Shown here: piece by piece, positions 37,382-46,945 of the stretch
Position numbering within the stretch: position 1 is the stretch's first letter
Layout of the letters: each line of letters begins with the position of its first letter
Source of the DNA: Staphylococcus hyicus
GTDB lineage: Bacteria; Bacillota; Bacilli; Staphylococcales; Staphylococcaceae
Direction: 5' to 3'
Assembly: GCF_000816085.1 (NCBI RefSeq)
Contig: NZ_CP008747.1
Location: 496,001-560,000, forward strand
Length of the DNA stretch: 64,000 nt
Translations under genes and position numbers: made by a program
Notes under the pieces: model-generated
Told to the model about the DNA's origin: nothing
What the model saw: the letters and a program-made list of their open reading frames with translations, nothing else
Databases searched by the model: none

Positions 37382-39631
37382 TTACATAGACTCGTGGAAT
37401 GTTCTTGAAATGACATCAAGTTGTTGCTCACGTGTCAGTTTAATAAAGTTCACCGCGTAACCAGATACACGAACTGTAAGTTGAGGGTATTCTTCTGGAT
37501 GTTCCATTGCATCGAGTAATGTTTCACGGTTGAATACGTTAATATTTAAGTGATGACCATGTTGCATTGCATAACCATCTAAAATACTTACTAAGTTTTG
37601 TTGTTGTGTATCGTCTTCTTTACCTAATGATTTAGGGACGATACTAAATGTGTTAGAAATACCATCTTTACAACAATCGTATGGTAATTTTGCTACAGAT
37701 GATAATGAAGCGAGTGCACCGTGTTCATCGCGACCATGCATAGGGTTTGCACCTGGTGCAAATGGTTCGCCGGCTTTACGACCGTCTGGTGTATTACCTG
37801 TTTTCTTACCATATACAACGTTAGAGGTAATTGTTAATACACTCATTGTATGTTCAGATTCACGATACGTTTTATGTTTGCGTAATTTTCTCATGAAGCT
37901 TTCAACAAGTTGAACAGCAATATCATCTACGCGTGAATCATTGTTACCGTACTTCGGATATTCTCCTGTTGTTTCGAAATCAACAACTAAACCATTTTCA
38001 TCACGTATTGTTTTAACTGTGCCGTATTTAATGGCTGATAATGAGTCAGCAGCCACAGAAAGACCCGCAATACCAGTTGCCATTGTACGGTGAACATCTG
38101 TATCATGAAGTGCCATTTCAATACGTTCGTAGCTGTACTTATCATGCATGTAGTGAATGACGTTAAGTGAGTTAATGTAAACGCCAGCTAACCATTCCAT
38201 CATTTCATCAAAACGTGCATAGACTTCATCATAATCTAACACTTCTGATTCTATTGCTTTAAAGTTTGGCGCAACTTGTTGACCTGACTTTTCATCTTTA
38301 CCACCGTTAATCGCATATAACAATGTTTTTGCAAGGTTGGCACGTGCACCGAAGAATTGCATTTGTTTACCAATTCTCATTGCTGATACACAACATGCGA
38401 TACCATAGTCATCACCATAGCTTTCACGCATAAGATCATCATTTTCATACTGAATTGAGCTTGTTTTAATACTCATTTTCGTACAATACTTTTTGAAGTT
38501 TTCTGGTAAGCGTGTTGACCATAATACTGTTAAGTTTGGCTCAGGTGCTGGGCCTAAGTTATCAAGTGAATGTAAGAAACGGAAAGAGTTTTTCGTTACC
38601 ATCGCACGACCATCTAAACCAACACCACCAATTGATTCAGTTACCCAAGTTGGATCACCTGAGAATAACTCGTTGTAGTCTGGTGTACGTGCGAATTTTA
38701 CAAGACGTAATTTCATAATGAAATGGTCGATGATTTCTTGAACTTCAGACTCTGTCATAGTACCGTTGTCTAAATCACGTTGAGCATAAATATCTAAGAA
38801 AGTAGACGTACGACCAAGACTCATCGCAGCACCGTTTTGTTCTTTAATTGCAGCAAGATAAGCAAGGTATAACCATTGAACAGCTTCTTTAAAGTTTTCA
38901 GCTGGACGGCTTAAGTCGAAACCATAGATGTTACCTAATTCTTTTAACTCTTTTAAAGAACGGTATTGTTCAGATAATTCTTCACGTAAACGAATAATAT
39001 CCTCTGACATTGTTGTAGAAAGATTTTCAAAATCTTTTTGTTTTTCTGCCATTAAGAAATCGACACCATATAATGCTACACGACGGTAGTCACCAATAAT
39101 ACGGCCACGACCATACGCATCTGGTAAGCCTGTAATAATACCTGCTTTACGGCATGCAAGCATTTCTTTTGAATAAGCATCGAATACACCTTGGTTATGC
39201 GTTTTACGATAGTCTGTAAAGATGCGTTCTGTTTCTTTGTCAAGTTCATAACCGTATGCTTCGCAAGCTGCTTTAGCCATACGAATACCACCAAAAGGTT
39301 GCATAGAACGTTTGAATGGTTTTTCAGTTTGTACCCCTACAATTTGTTCAAGTGATTCATTAAGGTAACCCGCATCATGAGAAGTAATCGATGAAGGGAT
39401 TTTTGTATCCATATCCCACATGCCACCACGTTCACGTTCTTCTTTTGAGAGTGTCATGACTTGGTCCCAAAGTTGTTTTGTTGCTTCTGTTGGGCCTTCT
39501 AAAAATGAGTCATCACCTGTGTAGCCAGTGAAGTTTAATTGAATGAAATCACGGACATCGACACGATGTGACCAAAGTCCCGTCTTAAAACCTTTCCAAG
39601 CATTTGTTTGTGTTTTTGCTTCATAAATCAT
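37382..39631 (-). CDS. pflB: Formate C-acetyltransferase (pyruvate formate-lyase)
   Basis: Splits pyruvate with CoA to acetyl-CoA and formate in fermentation. It is 749 residues. The active-site adjacent cysteines are in [12 protein letters not shown]; the radical glycine is G724 in RVSGYAVNF near the C-terminus. The start is ATG 39631 with GGAGG upstream; the frame start eight codons earlier would contain that site. A Rex-like box and a cre site lie 47-85 bases upstream, matching known redox and carbon control of this operon. Formate made here could leave through the FNT transporter at 58.1 kb. Confidence 0.96.
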   Translation of the reverse strand: MIYEAKTQTNAWKGFKTGLWSHRVDVRDFIQLNFTGYTGDDSFLEGPTEATKQLWDQVMTLSKEERERGGMWDMDTKIPSSITSHDAGYLNESLEQIVGVQTEKPFKRSMQPFGGIRMAKAACEAYGYELDKETERIFTDYRKTHNQGVFDAYSKEMLACRKAGIITGLPDAYGRGRIIGDYRRVALYGVDFLMAEKQKDFENLSTTMSEDIIRLREELSEQYRSLKELKELGNIYGFDLSRPAENFKEAVQWLYLAYLAAIKEQNGAAMSLGRTSTFLDIYAQRDLDNGTMTESEVQEIIDHFIMKLRLVKFARTPDYNELFSGDPTWVTESIGGVGLDGRAMVTKNSFRFLHSLDNLGPAPEPNLTVLWSTRLPENFKKYCTKMSIKTSSIQYENDDLMRESYGDDYGIACCVSAMRIGKQMQFFGARANLAKTLLYAINGGKDEKSGQQVAPNFKAIESEVLDYDEVYARFDEMMEWLAGVYINSLNVIHYMHDKYSYERIEMALHDTDVHRTMATGIAGLSVAADSLSAIKYGTVKTIRDENGLVVDFETTGEYPKYGNNDSRVDDIAVQLVESFMRKLRKHKTYRESEHTMSVLTITSNVVYGKKTGNTPDGRKAGEPFAPGANPMHGRDEHGALASLSSVAKLPYDCCKDGISNTFSIVPKSLGKEDDTQQQNLVSILDGYAMQHGHHLNINVFNRETLLDAMEHPEEYPQLTVRVSGYAVNFIKLTREQQLDVISRTFHESM

Positions 39632-39677
39632 GATCAAACCTCCATTGTTCATCATTTCACAATTAGTATATCAATTC

Positions 39678-39695
39678 ATGTGAAATATATCACGT
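39678..39695. promoter_or_regulatory. Rex-like redox operator before pflB
   Basis: ATGTGAAATATATCACGT contains the symmetric GTGA-N6-TCAC core of the Rex consensus TTGTGAAATWWTTCACAA. Confidence 0.65.
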
Positions 39696-39701
39696 AAATT
39701 T

Positions 39702-39715
39702 TGAAAGCGTTTGCG
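39702..39715. promoter_or_regulatory. cre-like site before pflB
   Basis: TGAAAGCGTTTGCG fits the cre consensus with two deviations, adjacent to the Rex-like box. Confidence 0.45.
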
Positions 39716-40015
39716 CATTGTCATTATTTGTATATATTTTGTATATAAAACTGCCACAATTCATTTGAATCAATGTTATTTGTATTTTTATGATGTACAT
39801 AAATTCTAAATAAGTGAGGTGAGTCTTTTAAATCATCTTGAAATTTTTGACTTGGGACATTTAAATAGGAAAAAAGGAGTTCAATTCATTGAAAAGTAAT
39901 ATTAAATCGCGCATGTCCCGAGGGTTTATGACAAAATGAGCGAGGTTTTAGACAATTTATAAGCACTTTATGTGAGATTCTTTATGTACTGTTATACGAT
40001 GGCAATATCAAATGA
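39716..40015. other. Divergent intergenic region, pflB to SDR gene
   Basis: About 300 AT-rich bases with the outer part of the pfl promoter region and the promoter of the SDR gene. No coding frame with a ribosome site or clear RNA structure was seen. Confidence 0.4.
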
Positions 40016-40030
40016 ATGGAGGGAATCTAT

Positions 40031-40696
40031 ATGGTGAAAACATTTGTACTCGGTGCGAATGGTGGCGTAGGTCATTATCTCGTGCAATTGTTAAAAGACA
40101 ATCATCAAGAGTTTACTGCAGGTGTTCGAAAAGATTCACAGAAAGAAGCCCTAGAAGCTAAAGGCATTCAAGCTACGTTGATTGATGTTGAATACGACAG
40201 TATTGAAACAATACAAAAAAAACTAGCAGGTTACGATCAGGTCGTGTTTTCCGTCGGTTCTGGAGGGGCAACAGGCGCTGATAAAACGCTGGCGGTTGAT
40301 TTAGATGGCGCTGTGAAAGTGATTCGTGCAAGTGAAGGCGCTAACATTTCTCACTTTATTATGGTGTCAACTTGGGATTCTCGCCGTGAAGCGATTGATG
40401 CGGGTGGTGATTTAAAGCCATATACGATTGCGAAACATTACGCGGATGATTATTTGAGACGCAGTAAGCTCATAGCGACAATTGTGCACCCAGGTGGCTT
40501 AACAAACGCGCAAGGCAGTGGGAATGTAAGTATAGCATCATTATTTGAAAAACCAGATAAACGCGAAATTTCACGGGAAAATGTAGCACGTGTACTGTTT
40601 GAAATTATTACGCAATCAAAACATCAAGGCAAAGAATTTCAAGTTCTTGATGGTGACCAACCTGTGAGAGAAGCTTTAGATAACATACACGCTTAG
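40031..40696 (+). CDS. NAD(P)H-binding SDR-type oxidoreductase (atypical, NmrA/YwnB-like)
   Basis: A 221-residue protein with an N-terminal Rossmann motif VLGANGGVGHYLVQLL (GxxGxxG). A YTIAKHYAD segment could supply the Tyr-xxx-Lys pair in altered form (YxxxK: YTIAK). HPGGLTNAQGSGNV and EFQVLDGDQPVREAL fit extended or atypical SDRs that bind NAD(P) and often act as redox sensors or sugar-nucleotide modifiers. ATG 40031 follows GGAGGG. It is a monocistronic gene with a terminator at 40734-40790. Substrate unknown. Confidence 0.75.
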   Translation: MVKTFVLGANGGVGHYLVQLLKDNHQEFTAGVRKDSQKEALEAKGIQATLIDVEYDSIETIQKKLAGYDQVVFSVGSGGATGADKTLAVDLDGAVKVIRASEGANISHFIMVSTWDSRREAIDAGGDLKPYTIAKHYADDYLRRSKLIATIVHPGGLTNAQGSGNVSIASLFEKPDKREISRENVARVLFEIITQSKHQGKEFQVLDGDQPVREALDNIHA

Positions 40697-40733
40697 TGTC
40701 TTTTCTGTGAAGACACTAAAGATGTATGTATAT

Positions 40734-40790
40734 ACAGAATAACCTATGATGATTGTTTTTATGCTTCATCAGGCTATTCTGTATTTTTTT
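40734..40790 (+). terminator. Terminator after SDR gene
   Basis: ACAGAATAACCT pairs with AGGCTATTCTGT (one mismatch) around a long loop, then seven T. A smaller hairpin AGTGTCTT/AAGACACT lies just after the stop codon. Confidence 0.65.
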
Positions 40791-40958
40791 ATGATAATGA
40801 CCATCTGTAAACAACAATTTTTCAAAAAATTTTATTGAATTTCTTTATTGCGTTAAATAGCTTTAAATCCCTTGATACGACTGATATACATGCCCTTATT
40901 GTATATTAAAAACACACTAGTATTCTTATTTAATTATGTTCCGCCACGCATATTGTTA

Positions 40959-40987
40959 TTGACAAAATTGTCTGACAAATATGATAA
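40959..40987 (+). promoter_or_regulatory. opp4A promoter with CodY-like box
   Basis: TTGACA (40959-40964), 17-base spacer, TGATAA (40982-40987). The spacer holds AATTGTCTGACAAAT (40966-40980), matching 12 of 15 positions of the CodY motif AATTTTCWGAAAATT, placed to block polymerase. Confidence 0.6.
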
Positions 40988-41027
40988 TTAATGTTAATAA
41001 CATCAAATATGAGAAGGGGGAACGCGA

Positions 41028-42749
41028 ATGAAAGAGAAACTGAATTTGTTTGTAATGATTATTGCGTGCTTAGTTTTAGTGTTAAGTGCGTGCGGTAAGG
41101 GTGATTCTGGATCAGGTGAGACAAAGAGTAAAACAGGGAAAAGTGATGCAAAAGGTGGCACACTAAACGTAGGTTTGGCTGCAGCACCTGAAGGGAATTT
41201 TCAATCTGTTTTTGCAGGTTCAACAAGTGACTCTGATGTTATTAGTTATTTTAATGATAGTCTTGTTGAATTTGACAAAGAATTAAACATTAAACCTAAG
41301 ATTTTGTCGTGGGAACAAAAAAAAGGTGACGATCTTACATATAAGTTTAAAGTGAAAAAAGGTATTAAATGGCATGATGGCAATGATTTTACAATTAACG
41401 ACTGGCTATTTACATTAGAAACAATTGCGGATCCAGATTATGATGGCCCACGTTATAACGGGGTCGAAATCATTGAAGGGGCAGATGCAAAACATAAGGG
41501 TGAAGCAAATTCGATTTCGGGAATTAAAAAGATTGATGACTATACGGCTGAAATTAAATTTAAAGAACATAAAGCCAATAATTTACTTGAATTATGGACG
41601 AGCGCACCATTAAGTGAAAAGATTTTTAAAGATATCCCTGTAAAAGAAATGGGTAAATCTGAGGCGGTACGTAAAAATCCAATTGGTATCGGACCATACA
41701 AAGTGAAGAAAATTGTTGATGGCGAGTCTGTTGAGTTAGAAAAGTTTAAAGACTATTGGCAAGGTGAACCTAAGCTAGACAAGGTTAATTTACGTGTGAT
41801 TGAACAAACGACGATGACGCAAGCATTAGAGAACGGCGAAATTGATATGGCGCAAATTACAGCTCCTATAGCGAAAGAAATTAAAGACAACGGTGCTGAA
41901 GGGGTCAACTTATTAGAATCGCCATCTACGTCATATGCGATTATCGGTTTTGTATTACATGATTATGATAAGAAAACTCAAACAATTGGAAAAGAACGTC
42001 CGAAATATCAAGATAAAAAATTACGTCAAGCGATGGCACATGCGATTAACCGTAAAGAGTGGATTGATGCATTTTTCTATGGCTATGGTAAGCCGTTAAA
42101 TGGTTTAATTCCTTCTTCTCATTGGAGTGGTGCTAAAGAAGGTGACGTTCACGAATATGACTATGATGTTAAAAAAGCGAAAAAGCTTTTAGATGAAGCG
42201 GGTTATAAGGATAAAGATAAAGACGGATGGCGTGAAGGACCAGATGGTAAACCATTTGTTGTAAACTTAAAACATTATGCTGGTTCAAATCCAACATTTG
42301 AACCACGTACGGCTGCTATCAAAGGATATTGGGAAAAAGTAGGCTTAAAAACGAAAACTGAAATGGTCGAATTTGGTAAATTTGGGCAAGACTTAGAAAA
42401 TTCAACGAAAGATATGGAAGCGTATTTCAGAACTTGGCAACAAGGGGCAGATCCTGATCCATCTGGACTGTATAAATCTACAGCGCTTTGGAATGAATCA
42501 CGCTATAACAATCCAAAAGCGGATAAATTATTAAAAGAAGCACTTGATACAAAGGTTGTCGGAGATGATAAAGAGAAGCGCAAAGCCAAATATTTAGAAT
42601 GGCAAAAAATTATGGCTGAAGACGTTCCAGTGATTCCAATTGCAGAATTAAAAGACATTACTGCAGTAAGCGATAAAGTGAAAAACTTTGAAGTTGGTTT
42701 AAATGGTTCAAACCCAATTTATGAATGGACTGTAGAAAAGGATAAGTAA
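41028..42749 (+). CDS. opp4A: Oligopeptide ABC transporter substrate-binding lipoprotein
   Basis: Peptide-binding protein of 573 residues anchored outside the cell. The signal peptide ends in the lipobox LSAC with C22 as the lipidated residue. The SBP_bac_5 domain is clear: YKFKVKKGIKWHDGNDFTINDWLFTLE, NPIGIGPYKVKK, LRQAMAHAINRKEWI and AKKLLDEAGYKDKDKDGW. GAAGGGGG precedes the ATG. Order A-D-F-B-C matches the Opp4 system of S. aureus rather than Opp3. A strong hairpin separates it from oppD, which in such operons favours a high level of the binding protein. Confidence 0.9.
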   Translation: MKEKLNLFVMIIACLVLVLSACGKGDSGSGETKSKTGKSDAKGGTLNVGLAAAPEGNFQSVFAGSTSDSDVISYFNDSLVEFDKELNIKPKILSWEQKKGDDLTYKFKVKKGIKWHDGNDFTINDWLFTLETIADPDYDGPRYNGVEIIEGADAKHKGEANSISGIKKIDDYTAEIKFKEHKANNLLELWTSAPLSEKIFKDIPVKEMGKSEAVRKNPIGIGPYKVKKIVDGESVELEKFKDYWQGEPKLDKVNLRVIEQTTMTQALENGEIDMAQITAPIAKEIKDNGAEGVNLLESPSTSYAIIGFVLHDYDKKTQTIGKERPKYQDKKLRQAMAHAINRKEWIDAFFYGYGKPLNGLIPSSHWSGAKEGDVHEYDYDVKKAKKLLDEAGYKDKDKDGWREGPDGKPFVVNLKHYAGSNPTFEPRTAAIKGYWEKVGLKTKTEMVEFGKFGQDLENSTKDMEAYFRTWQQGADPDPSGLYKSTALWNESRYNNPKADKLLKEALDTKVVGDDKEKRKAKYLEWQKIMAEDVPVIPIAELKDITAVSDKVKNFEVGLNGSNPIYEWTVEKDK

Positions 42750-42755
42750 TACTAA

Positions 42756-42794
42756 ACAAACGGATTGGGCGTATAGAACGCTCAATCCATTTGT
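42756..42794 (+). terminator. Intercistronic hairpin between opp4A and opp4D
   Basis: ACAAACGGATTGGGCGT pairs with ACGCTCAATCCATTTGT (two mismatches) with a five-base loop and no long T-run. It is probably a partial terminator or an mRNA-stabilising stem. Confidence 0.6.
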
Positions 42795-42871
42795 ATATCT
42801 GCATCAAATAAATATCGAAACATTCTAATGCGCAACACATAGCTAAAACTTGCACAATAGGGGGGCTAATG

Positions 42872-43882
42872 ATGGCAGAGAGGCATCTATTAGAAGTTAA
42901 AAATTTAAGTACAGGTTTTGATATAAATGGTAAAAATTATAATGCAATATCTAACGTAAGTTTGACGTTAAAGCAAGGTGAGGTCATGGGAATCGTTGGT
43001 GAATCCGGTTCGGGAAAATCCATACTCAGCATGTCGATACTCCGCTTACTACCTGACAAAATCGGTACAATAAATGAAGGTGAAGTGCTTTATAAAGGCA
43101 AGCGTATAGATAACATCCCAATGGCAGAATTAAATAAAATTCGTGGCAATGAACTTGCGATGATATTTCAAGAACCTATGACGTCATTGAATCCAGTATT
43201 TACAATTGGAAATCAACTAGTAGAAATGATGGTTTTGCATTTGAAGATTTCTAAAAAAGAAGCGACAGCACGTGCAATTGAATTGTTAAGACAAGTGGGG
43301 ATTCCACGTGCAGATAAAGTGATTCATGAATATCCGCACCAATTGTCGGGCGGCATGCGTCAACGGGTGATGATTGCAATGGCGATATCTTGCTCTCCTG
43401 AATTATTAATCGCTGATGAGCCAACGACAGCGTTAGATGTAACGGTACAGGCTCAAATTTTAGATTTGCTAAAAAAAATTCAAAGTGAGACGAATATGGG
43501 CATTATTTTTATCTCACATGATTTAGGCGTTATTTCAGAAGTGTGTGATACAGTGGCTGTTATGTATGCGGGCAAAATTGTTGAACGCGCAACCGTTAAC
43601 GATATATTCAATGTTCCAAAACACCCATACACAAAATTACTGTTAAAAGCTATCCCACGATTAGATGATAAACGAGAGCGGTTAGAAACGATTAAAGGAT
43701 CTGTACCCAATTTAGATGAACTACCAAAAATTGGTTGCAGTTTTGCGAATCGTTGTCCATATGCGATGCCATCATGTACGGAGGTCAACCTTAAAACAAG
43801 TGTGATTAATGACGCACATAAAGTGGCCTGTCATTTGTATGATGAAGCGGTGATGCGTAAGGAGGGGAAAGTGAATGTCTAA
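42872..43882 (+). CDS. opp4D: Oligopeptide ABC transporter ATP-binding protein
   Basis: Cytosolic ATPase of the peptide importer, 336 residues. Walker A GESGSGKS, Q-loop FQEPMTSLNP, signature LSGGMRQRV, Walker B LLIADEPTTALD and H-loop FISHD are all present. The C-terminal oligopeptide-transporter domain has the cysteine cluster GCSFANRCPYAMPSC, typical of OppD/DppD [4Fe-4S]-type ends. GGGGGG precedes two adjacent ATGs (42869 and 42872). It overlaps opp4F by eight bases. Confidence 0.92.
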   Translation: MAERHLLEVKNLSTGFDINGKNYNAISNVSLTLKQGEVMGIVGESGSGKSILSMSILRLLPDKIGTINEGEVLYKGKRIDNIPMAELNKIRGNELAMIFQEPMTSLNPVFTIGNQLVEMMVLHLKISKKEATARAIELLRQVGIPRADKVIHEYPHQLSGGMRQRVMIAMAISCSPELLIADEPTTALDVTVQAQILDLLKKIQSETNMGIIFISHDLGVISEVCDTVAVMYAGKIVERATVNDIFNVPKHPYTKLLLKAIPRLDDKRERLETIKGSVPNLDELPKIGCSFANRCPYAMPSCTEVNLKTSVINDAHKVACHLYDEAVMRKEGKVNV

Positions 43883-44864
43883 TGAATATGTTTTAGAAGT
43901 AAAAGATTTGAAACAATACTATCCTATTAAAGGTGGCGTGTTTCAACGTAAAATTGGTGAAGTGAAAGCTGTGGATGGCATCTCGTTTAATGTAAAAAAA
44001 GGCCAAACTGTAGGGCTTGTAGGGGAGTCAGGATGTGGTAAATCGTCTGCAGGACGGACGATATTACGTTTACAAAATGTGACATCAGGTGAAATACGTT
44101 TTTGTGGTCAAGATATTACGAAGCTTCGTGGTAAAGCACTTCGAGAAGCGCGTAAAGGATTTCAAATGGTCTTTCAAGATCCATATGCGTCATTAAATCC
44201 CATGCAAATGGTAGGTGATATTGTTGGAGAACCGATTCGGAATTTTTACAAAAAGTCACAAAAAGAGATTGAAGGTGAAGTAAAAGATTTATTGCTGCGT
44301 GTTGGATTAAATGAACAAGCATATTATAAATATGCGCATGAGTTTTCAGGTGGACAACGCCAACGTGTGGGGATTGCACGTGCGCTAGCGTTGAAGCCAA
44401 AATTAATTATTGCAGATGAGCCTGTGAGTGCATTGGATGTGTCCGTTCAGTCACAAGTGTTAAATATTATGGATGAACTACAAGAAGAATTTGGTTTGAG
44501 TTATTTATTTATCGCACATGATTTAAGTGTAGTGAAACATGTGAGTGATTATATATGTGTAATGTATTTAGGTCATATCGTTGAACAGGGACCAGCCGAT
44601 GATATATATAATCATCCACAACATCCGTATACACAGTCTTTAATTTCAGCCATACCAGAAATTAAACCCGGTCAAAAGAAAGAACGAATATTGTTGCAAG
44701 GAGATTTGCCATCACCGAGTGACCCACCCAAAGGCTGTCCTTTTCATACGCGGTGTCCAGTTGCCAAGCCGGAATGTGCGCAACAGAAGCCTGCTTACCG
44801 CGCTGTGAATAACGAGCATTATGCAGCGTGTATTCTTTTAGAAGATGAGGTGATGGTGAAATGA
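43875..44864 (+). CDS. opp4F: Oligopeptide ABC transporter ATP-binding protein
   Basis: Second ATPase, 329 residues, with Walker A GESGCGKS, FQDPYASLNPM, FSGGQRQRVGIARAL, LIIADEPVSALD and FIAHDLSVV. The OppF-type C-terminus GCPFHTRCPVAKPEC supplies the cysteine set. The long N-terminal YYPIKGGVFQRKIGEVKAVDGISF is characteristic of OppF/DppF. It overlaps opp4D by eight bases and opp4B by four bases, so translation is coupled. Confidence 0.92.
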   Translation: MSNEYVLEVKDLKQYYPIKGGVFQRKIGEVKAVDGISFNVKKGQTVGLVGESGCGKSSAGRTILRLQNVTSGEIRFCGQDITKLRGKALREARKGFQMVFQDPYASLNPMQMVGDIVGEPIRNFYKKSQKEIEGEVKDLLLRVGLNEQAYYKYAHEFSGGQRQRVGIARALALKPKLIIADEPVSALDVSVQSQVLNIMDELQEEFGLSYLFIAHDLSVVKHVSDYICVMYLGHIVEQGPADDIYNHPQHPYTQSLISAIPEIKPGQKKERILLQGDLPSPSDPPKGCPFHTRCPVAKPECAQQKPAYRAVNNEHYAACILLEDEVMVK

Positions 44865-45823
44865 CAACTTTAATTATTAGACGCTTTTTATTAATGATTC
44901 CACTATTAATTGGTATGTCAATCGTTATATTTGTTCTTGCTAAATTACAACCAGGGGATGCATTCACGGGTCAAATGGATCCTAAAGTAGATGCGAAATA
45001 TTATGAAGAACAACGAGAAAAACTAGGTTTAAACGACCCGATTCATGTGCAATATGCAAAATGGGGAGAGAATGTTCTTAAAGGTGAACTCGGAGATTCT
45101 ATACGTTATAAACGTCCAGTGATGGACTTAATTAAAGAACGTATGCCAAATACTGTGTTACTAGGTGTCGTAAGCATAGTCATTACTTACCTCGTTGCGT
45201 TTCCGCTTGGTATATTATCAGGACGTAAACCATACAGTGGTCTAGACTACGGTGTGCAATTTATGAATTATTTAATGCTTGCGATTCCATCATTCGTAGC
45301 AGGGGTTTTTGCCATCTATATTTTTGCATTTCAACTCGGCTGGTTCCCTTTTTCAGGATCTGTGGCGATAGGCCTTGAAGAAGGCTCATTTGAATATTAT
45401 ATGAGTAAGTTATATCATGCGATTTTGCCTGGGACAGTATTAGGGCTCTTGTCAACTGCAAGTTATGTTCAGTTTTTAAGAAATGATATTATCGAAAATT
45501 CACGTAAAGATTATATTCGTACAGCGCGTGCAAAAGGTCTTTCAGAATCAACAATATATAATAAGCATATTTTGCGTAATTCTGTCATACCTATTGTCAC
45601 TTTCTTTGGTGCAGATGTACTGTCTGTCTTTGGTGGTGCAGTAATAACAGAAACTATTTTTTCTTACCCTGGAATTGGTAAGTTACTAATTGATTCCATA
45701 GGCGGTAAAGATTATCCACTTATGATGGCACTACTCCTATTTTTCTCATTTTTAGGTTTATTAGCAAATCTGATATCGGATATTACATATAGTATTGTAG
45801 ATCCGAGAATTAAGAGTAATTAG
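44861..45823 (+). CDS. opp4B: Oligopeptide ABC transporter permease
   Basis: Membrane channel subunit, 320 residues, of the BPD_transp_1 family with about six helices. It shows the OppB/DppB N-terminal block RRFLLMIPLLIGMSIVIFVL and LGLNDPIHVQY, and the cytoplasmic EAA-type loop DYIRTARAKGLSESTIYNKHILRNSVIPIVT that docks with the ATPases. The ATGA overlap with opp4F and an eleven-base gap to opp4C keep it within the operon. Confidence 0.92.
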   Translation: MTTLIIRRFLLMIPLLIGMSIVIFVLAKLQPGDAFTGQMDPKVDAKYYEEQREKLGLNDPIHVQYAKWGENVLKGELGDSIRYKRPVMDLIKERMPNTVLLGVVSIVITYLVAFPLGILSGRKPYSGLDYGVQFMNYLMLAIPSFVAGVFAIYIFAFQLGWFPFSGSVAIGLEEGSFEYYMSKLYHAILPGTVLGLLSTASYVQFLRNDIIENSRKDYIRTARAKGLSESTIYNKHILRNSVIPIVTFFGADVLSVFGGAVITETIFSYPGIGKLLIDSIGGKDYPLMMALLLFFSFLGLLANLISDITYSIVDPRIKSN

Positions 45824-45833
45824 GAGGGGTACC

Positions 45834-46727
45834 ATGGCTGAAAAAGTTAAAGTTAAAAATCGTTCACCGTTAGCCATTGCACGTCAAAAGTTTGTGAAAA
45901 ATAAACCTGCCATGGCAGCGAGTATCATTTTAATGTTAATATTCGTGATTTCTCTTATTGCACCACTCATTGCACCATTTGATCCTAATTTACAAAATTT
46001 AGTAGTGATTAAAGGTGATATGTCCGCGCAACACTTGTTGGGAACAGATTCAGGAGGACGTGATATATTAAGTCGATTGTTATATTCAGGACGTGTCTCT
46101 TTATTATTTGGACTCGTTACAACGATAGGTCTAATGATTATCGGTGTTCTCATTGGAATGATATCTGGATATTACGGTGGTTGGGTTGATACCATACTGA
46201 TGCGTTTTACTGAATTTGTAATGCTGTTTCCATTTATTCCATTCGCCGTCGTATTGAATGCGACATTTAGTGGTAAAATCGAAAATCAATATGGCTCAGC
46301 TTTCGTACTTGCTGCTGTATTAATCGCTTTATCATGGGTAGGCGTCGCACGTATAGTACGCGGTAAAGTCATGCAGGAAAAAGAGAATGAGTATTTTTTA
46401 GCAGCGCAATCTATCGGAACACCTGTCATTAAAATTTTATTTAAACATTTATTACCTAATATTTTAAGTGTTATTATTGTACAAGCAACGTTGTTGTTTG
46501 CCGTTCAAATCGTAGCGGAAGCTGGATTGAGTTTCTTAGGTTTTGGTATCGATAAAACGGTTCCCACATGGGGAAATATGTTGAGTGATGCGCAAGAAGG
46601 GGATATTTTGAGAGGAAAGCCATGGATATGGATGCCGCCAGCGCTAGCCATTACGACGACCATTCTATGTATTAACTTTATTGGAGAAGGTCTTAAAGAT
46701 GCATTAAACCCTAAATCAAGACGTTAA
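45834..46727 (+). CDS. opp4C: Oligopeptide ABC transporter permease
   Basis: Second channel subunit, 297 residues, with the OppC N-terminal domain (FVKNKPAMAASIILMLIFVISLIAPLIAPFDPN, then HLLGTDSGGRDILSRLLYSGRVSL). The EAA-type loop is EYFLAAQSIGTPVIKILFKHLLPNILSVIIV. The C-terminal MPPALAITTTILCINFIGEGLKDALNPK is canonical. AGGAGGGG precedes the ATG. A hairpin at 46790-46825 closes the operon. Confidence 0.92.
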   Translation: MAEKVKVKNRSPLAIARQKFVKNKPAMAASIILMLIFVISLIAPLIAPFDPNLQNLVVIKGDMSAQHLLGTDSGGRDILSRLLYSGRVSLLFGLVTTIGLMIIGVLIGMISGYYGGWVDTILMRFTEFVMLFPFIPFAVVLNATFSGKIENQYGSAFVLAAVLIALSWVGVARIVRGKVMQEKENEYFLAAQSIGTPVIKILFKHLLPNILSVIIVQATLLFAVQIVAEAGLSFLGFGIDKTVPTWGNMLSDAQEGDILRGKPWIWMPPALAITTTILCINFIGEGLKDALNPKSRR

Positions 46728-46789
46728 AAATAGCTGCCAAAAACATAAATAATGTACAGGGACTTGCAAATATTTCAATGATACGTTTG

Positions 46790-46829
46790 TACCTTCATTG
46801 TTCAGATTGAGGAACGATGAAGGTATTTT
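46790..46829 (+). terminator. opp4 operon terminator
   Basis: TACCTTCATTGTTC (46790-46803) pairs with GAACGATGAAGGTA (46812-46825), one mismatch, then TTTTG. Confidence 0.7.
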
Positions 46830-46945
46830 GCGTATTTTAAAGGTTAACTGCACATGTTGAAGTGTGATGTTCATCCGTTTGTCATTTTGTTTTAGCGGTA
46901 TCAATAGTACAATGAATTTAAGAATATATAAATAGGTGATTAAAA

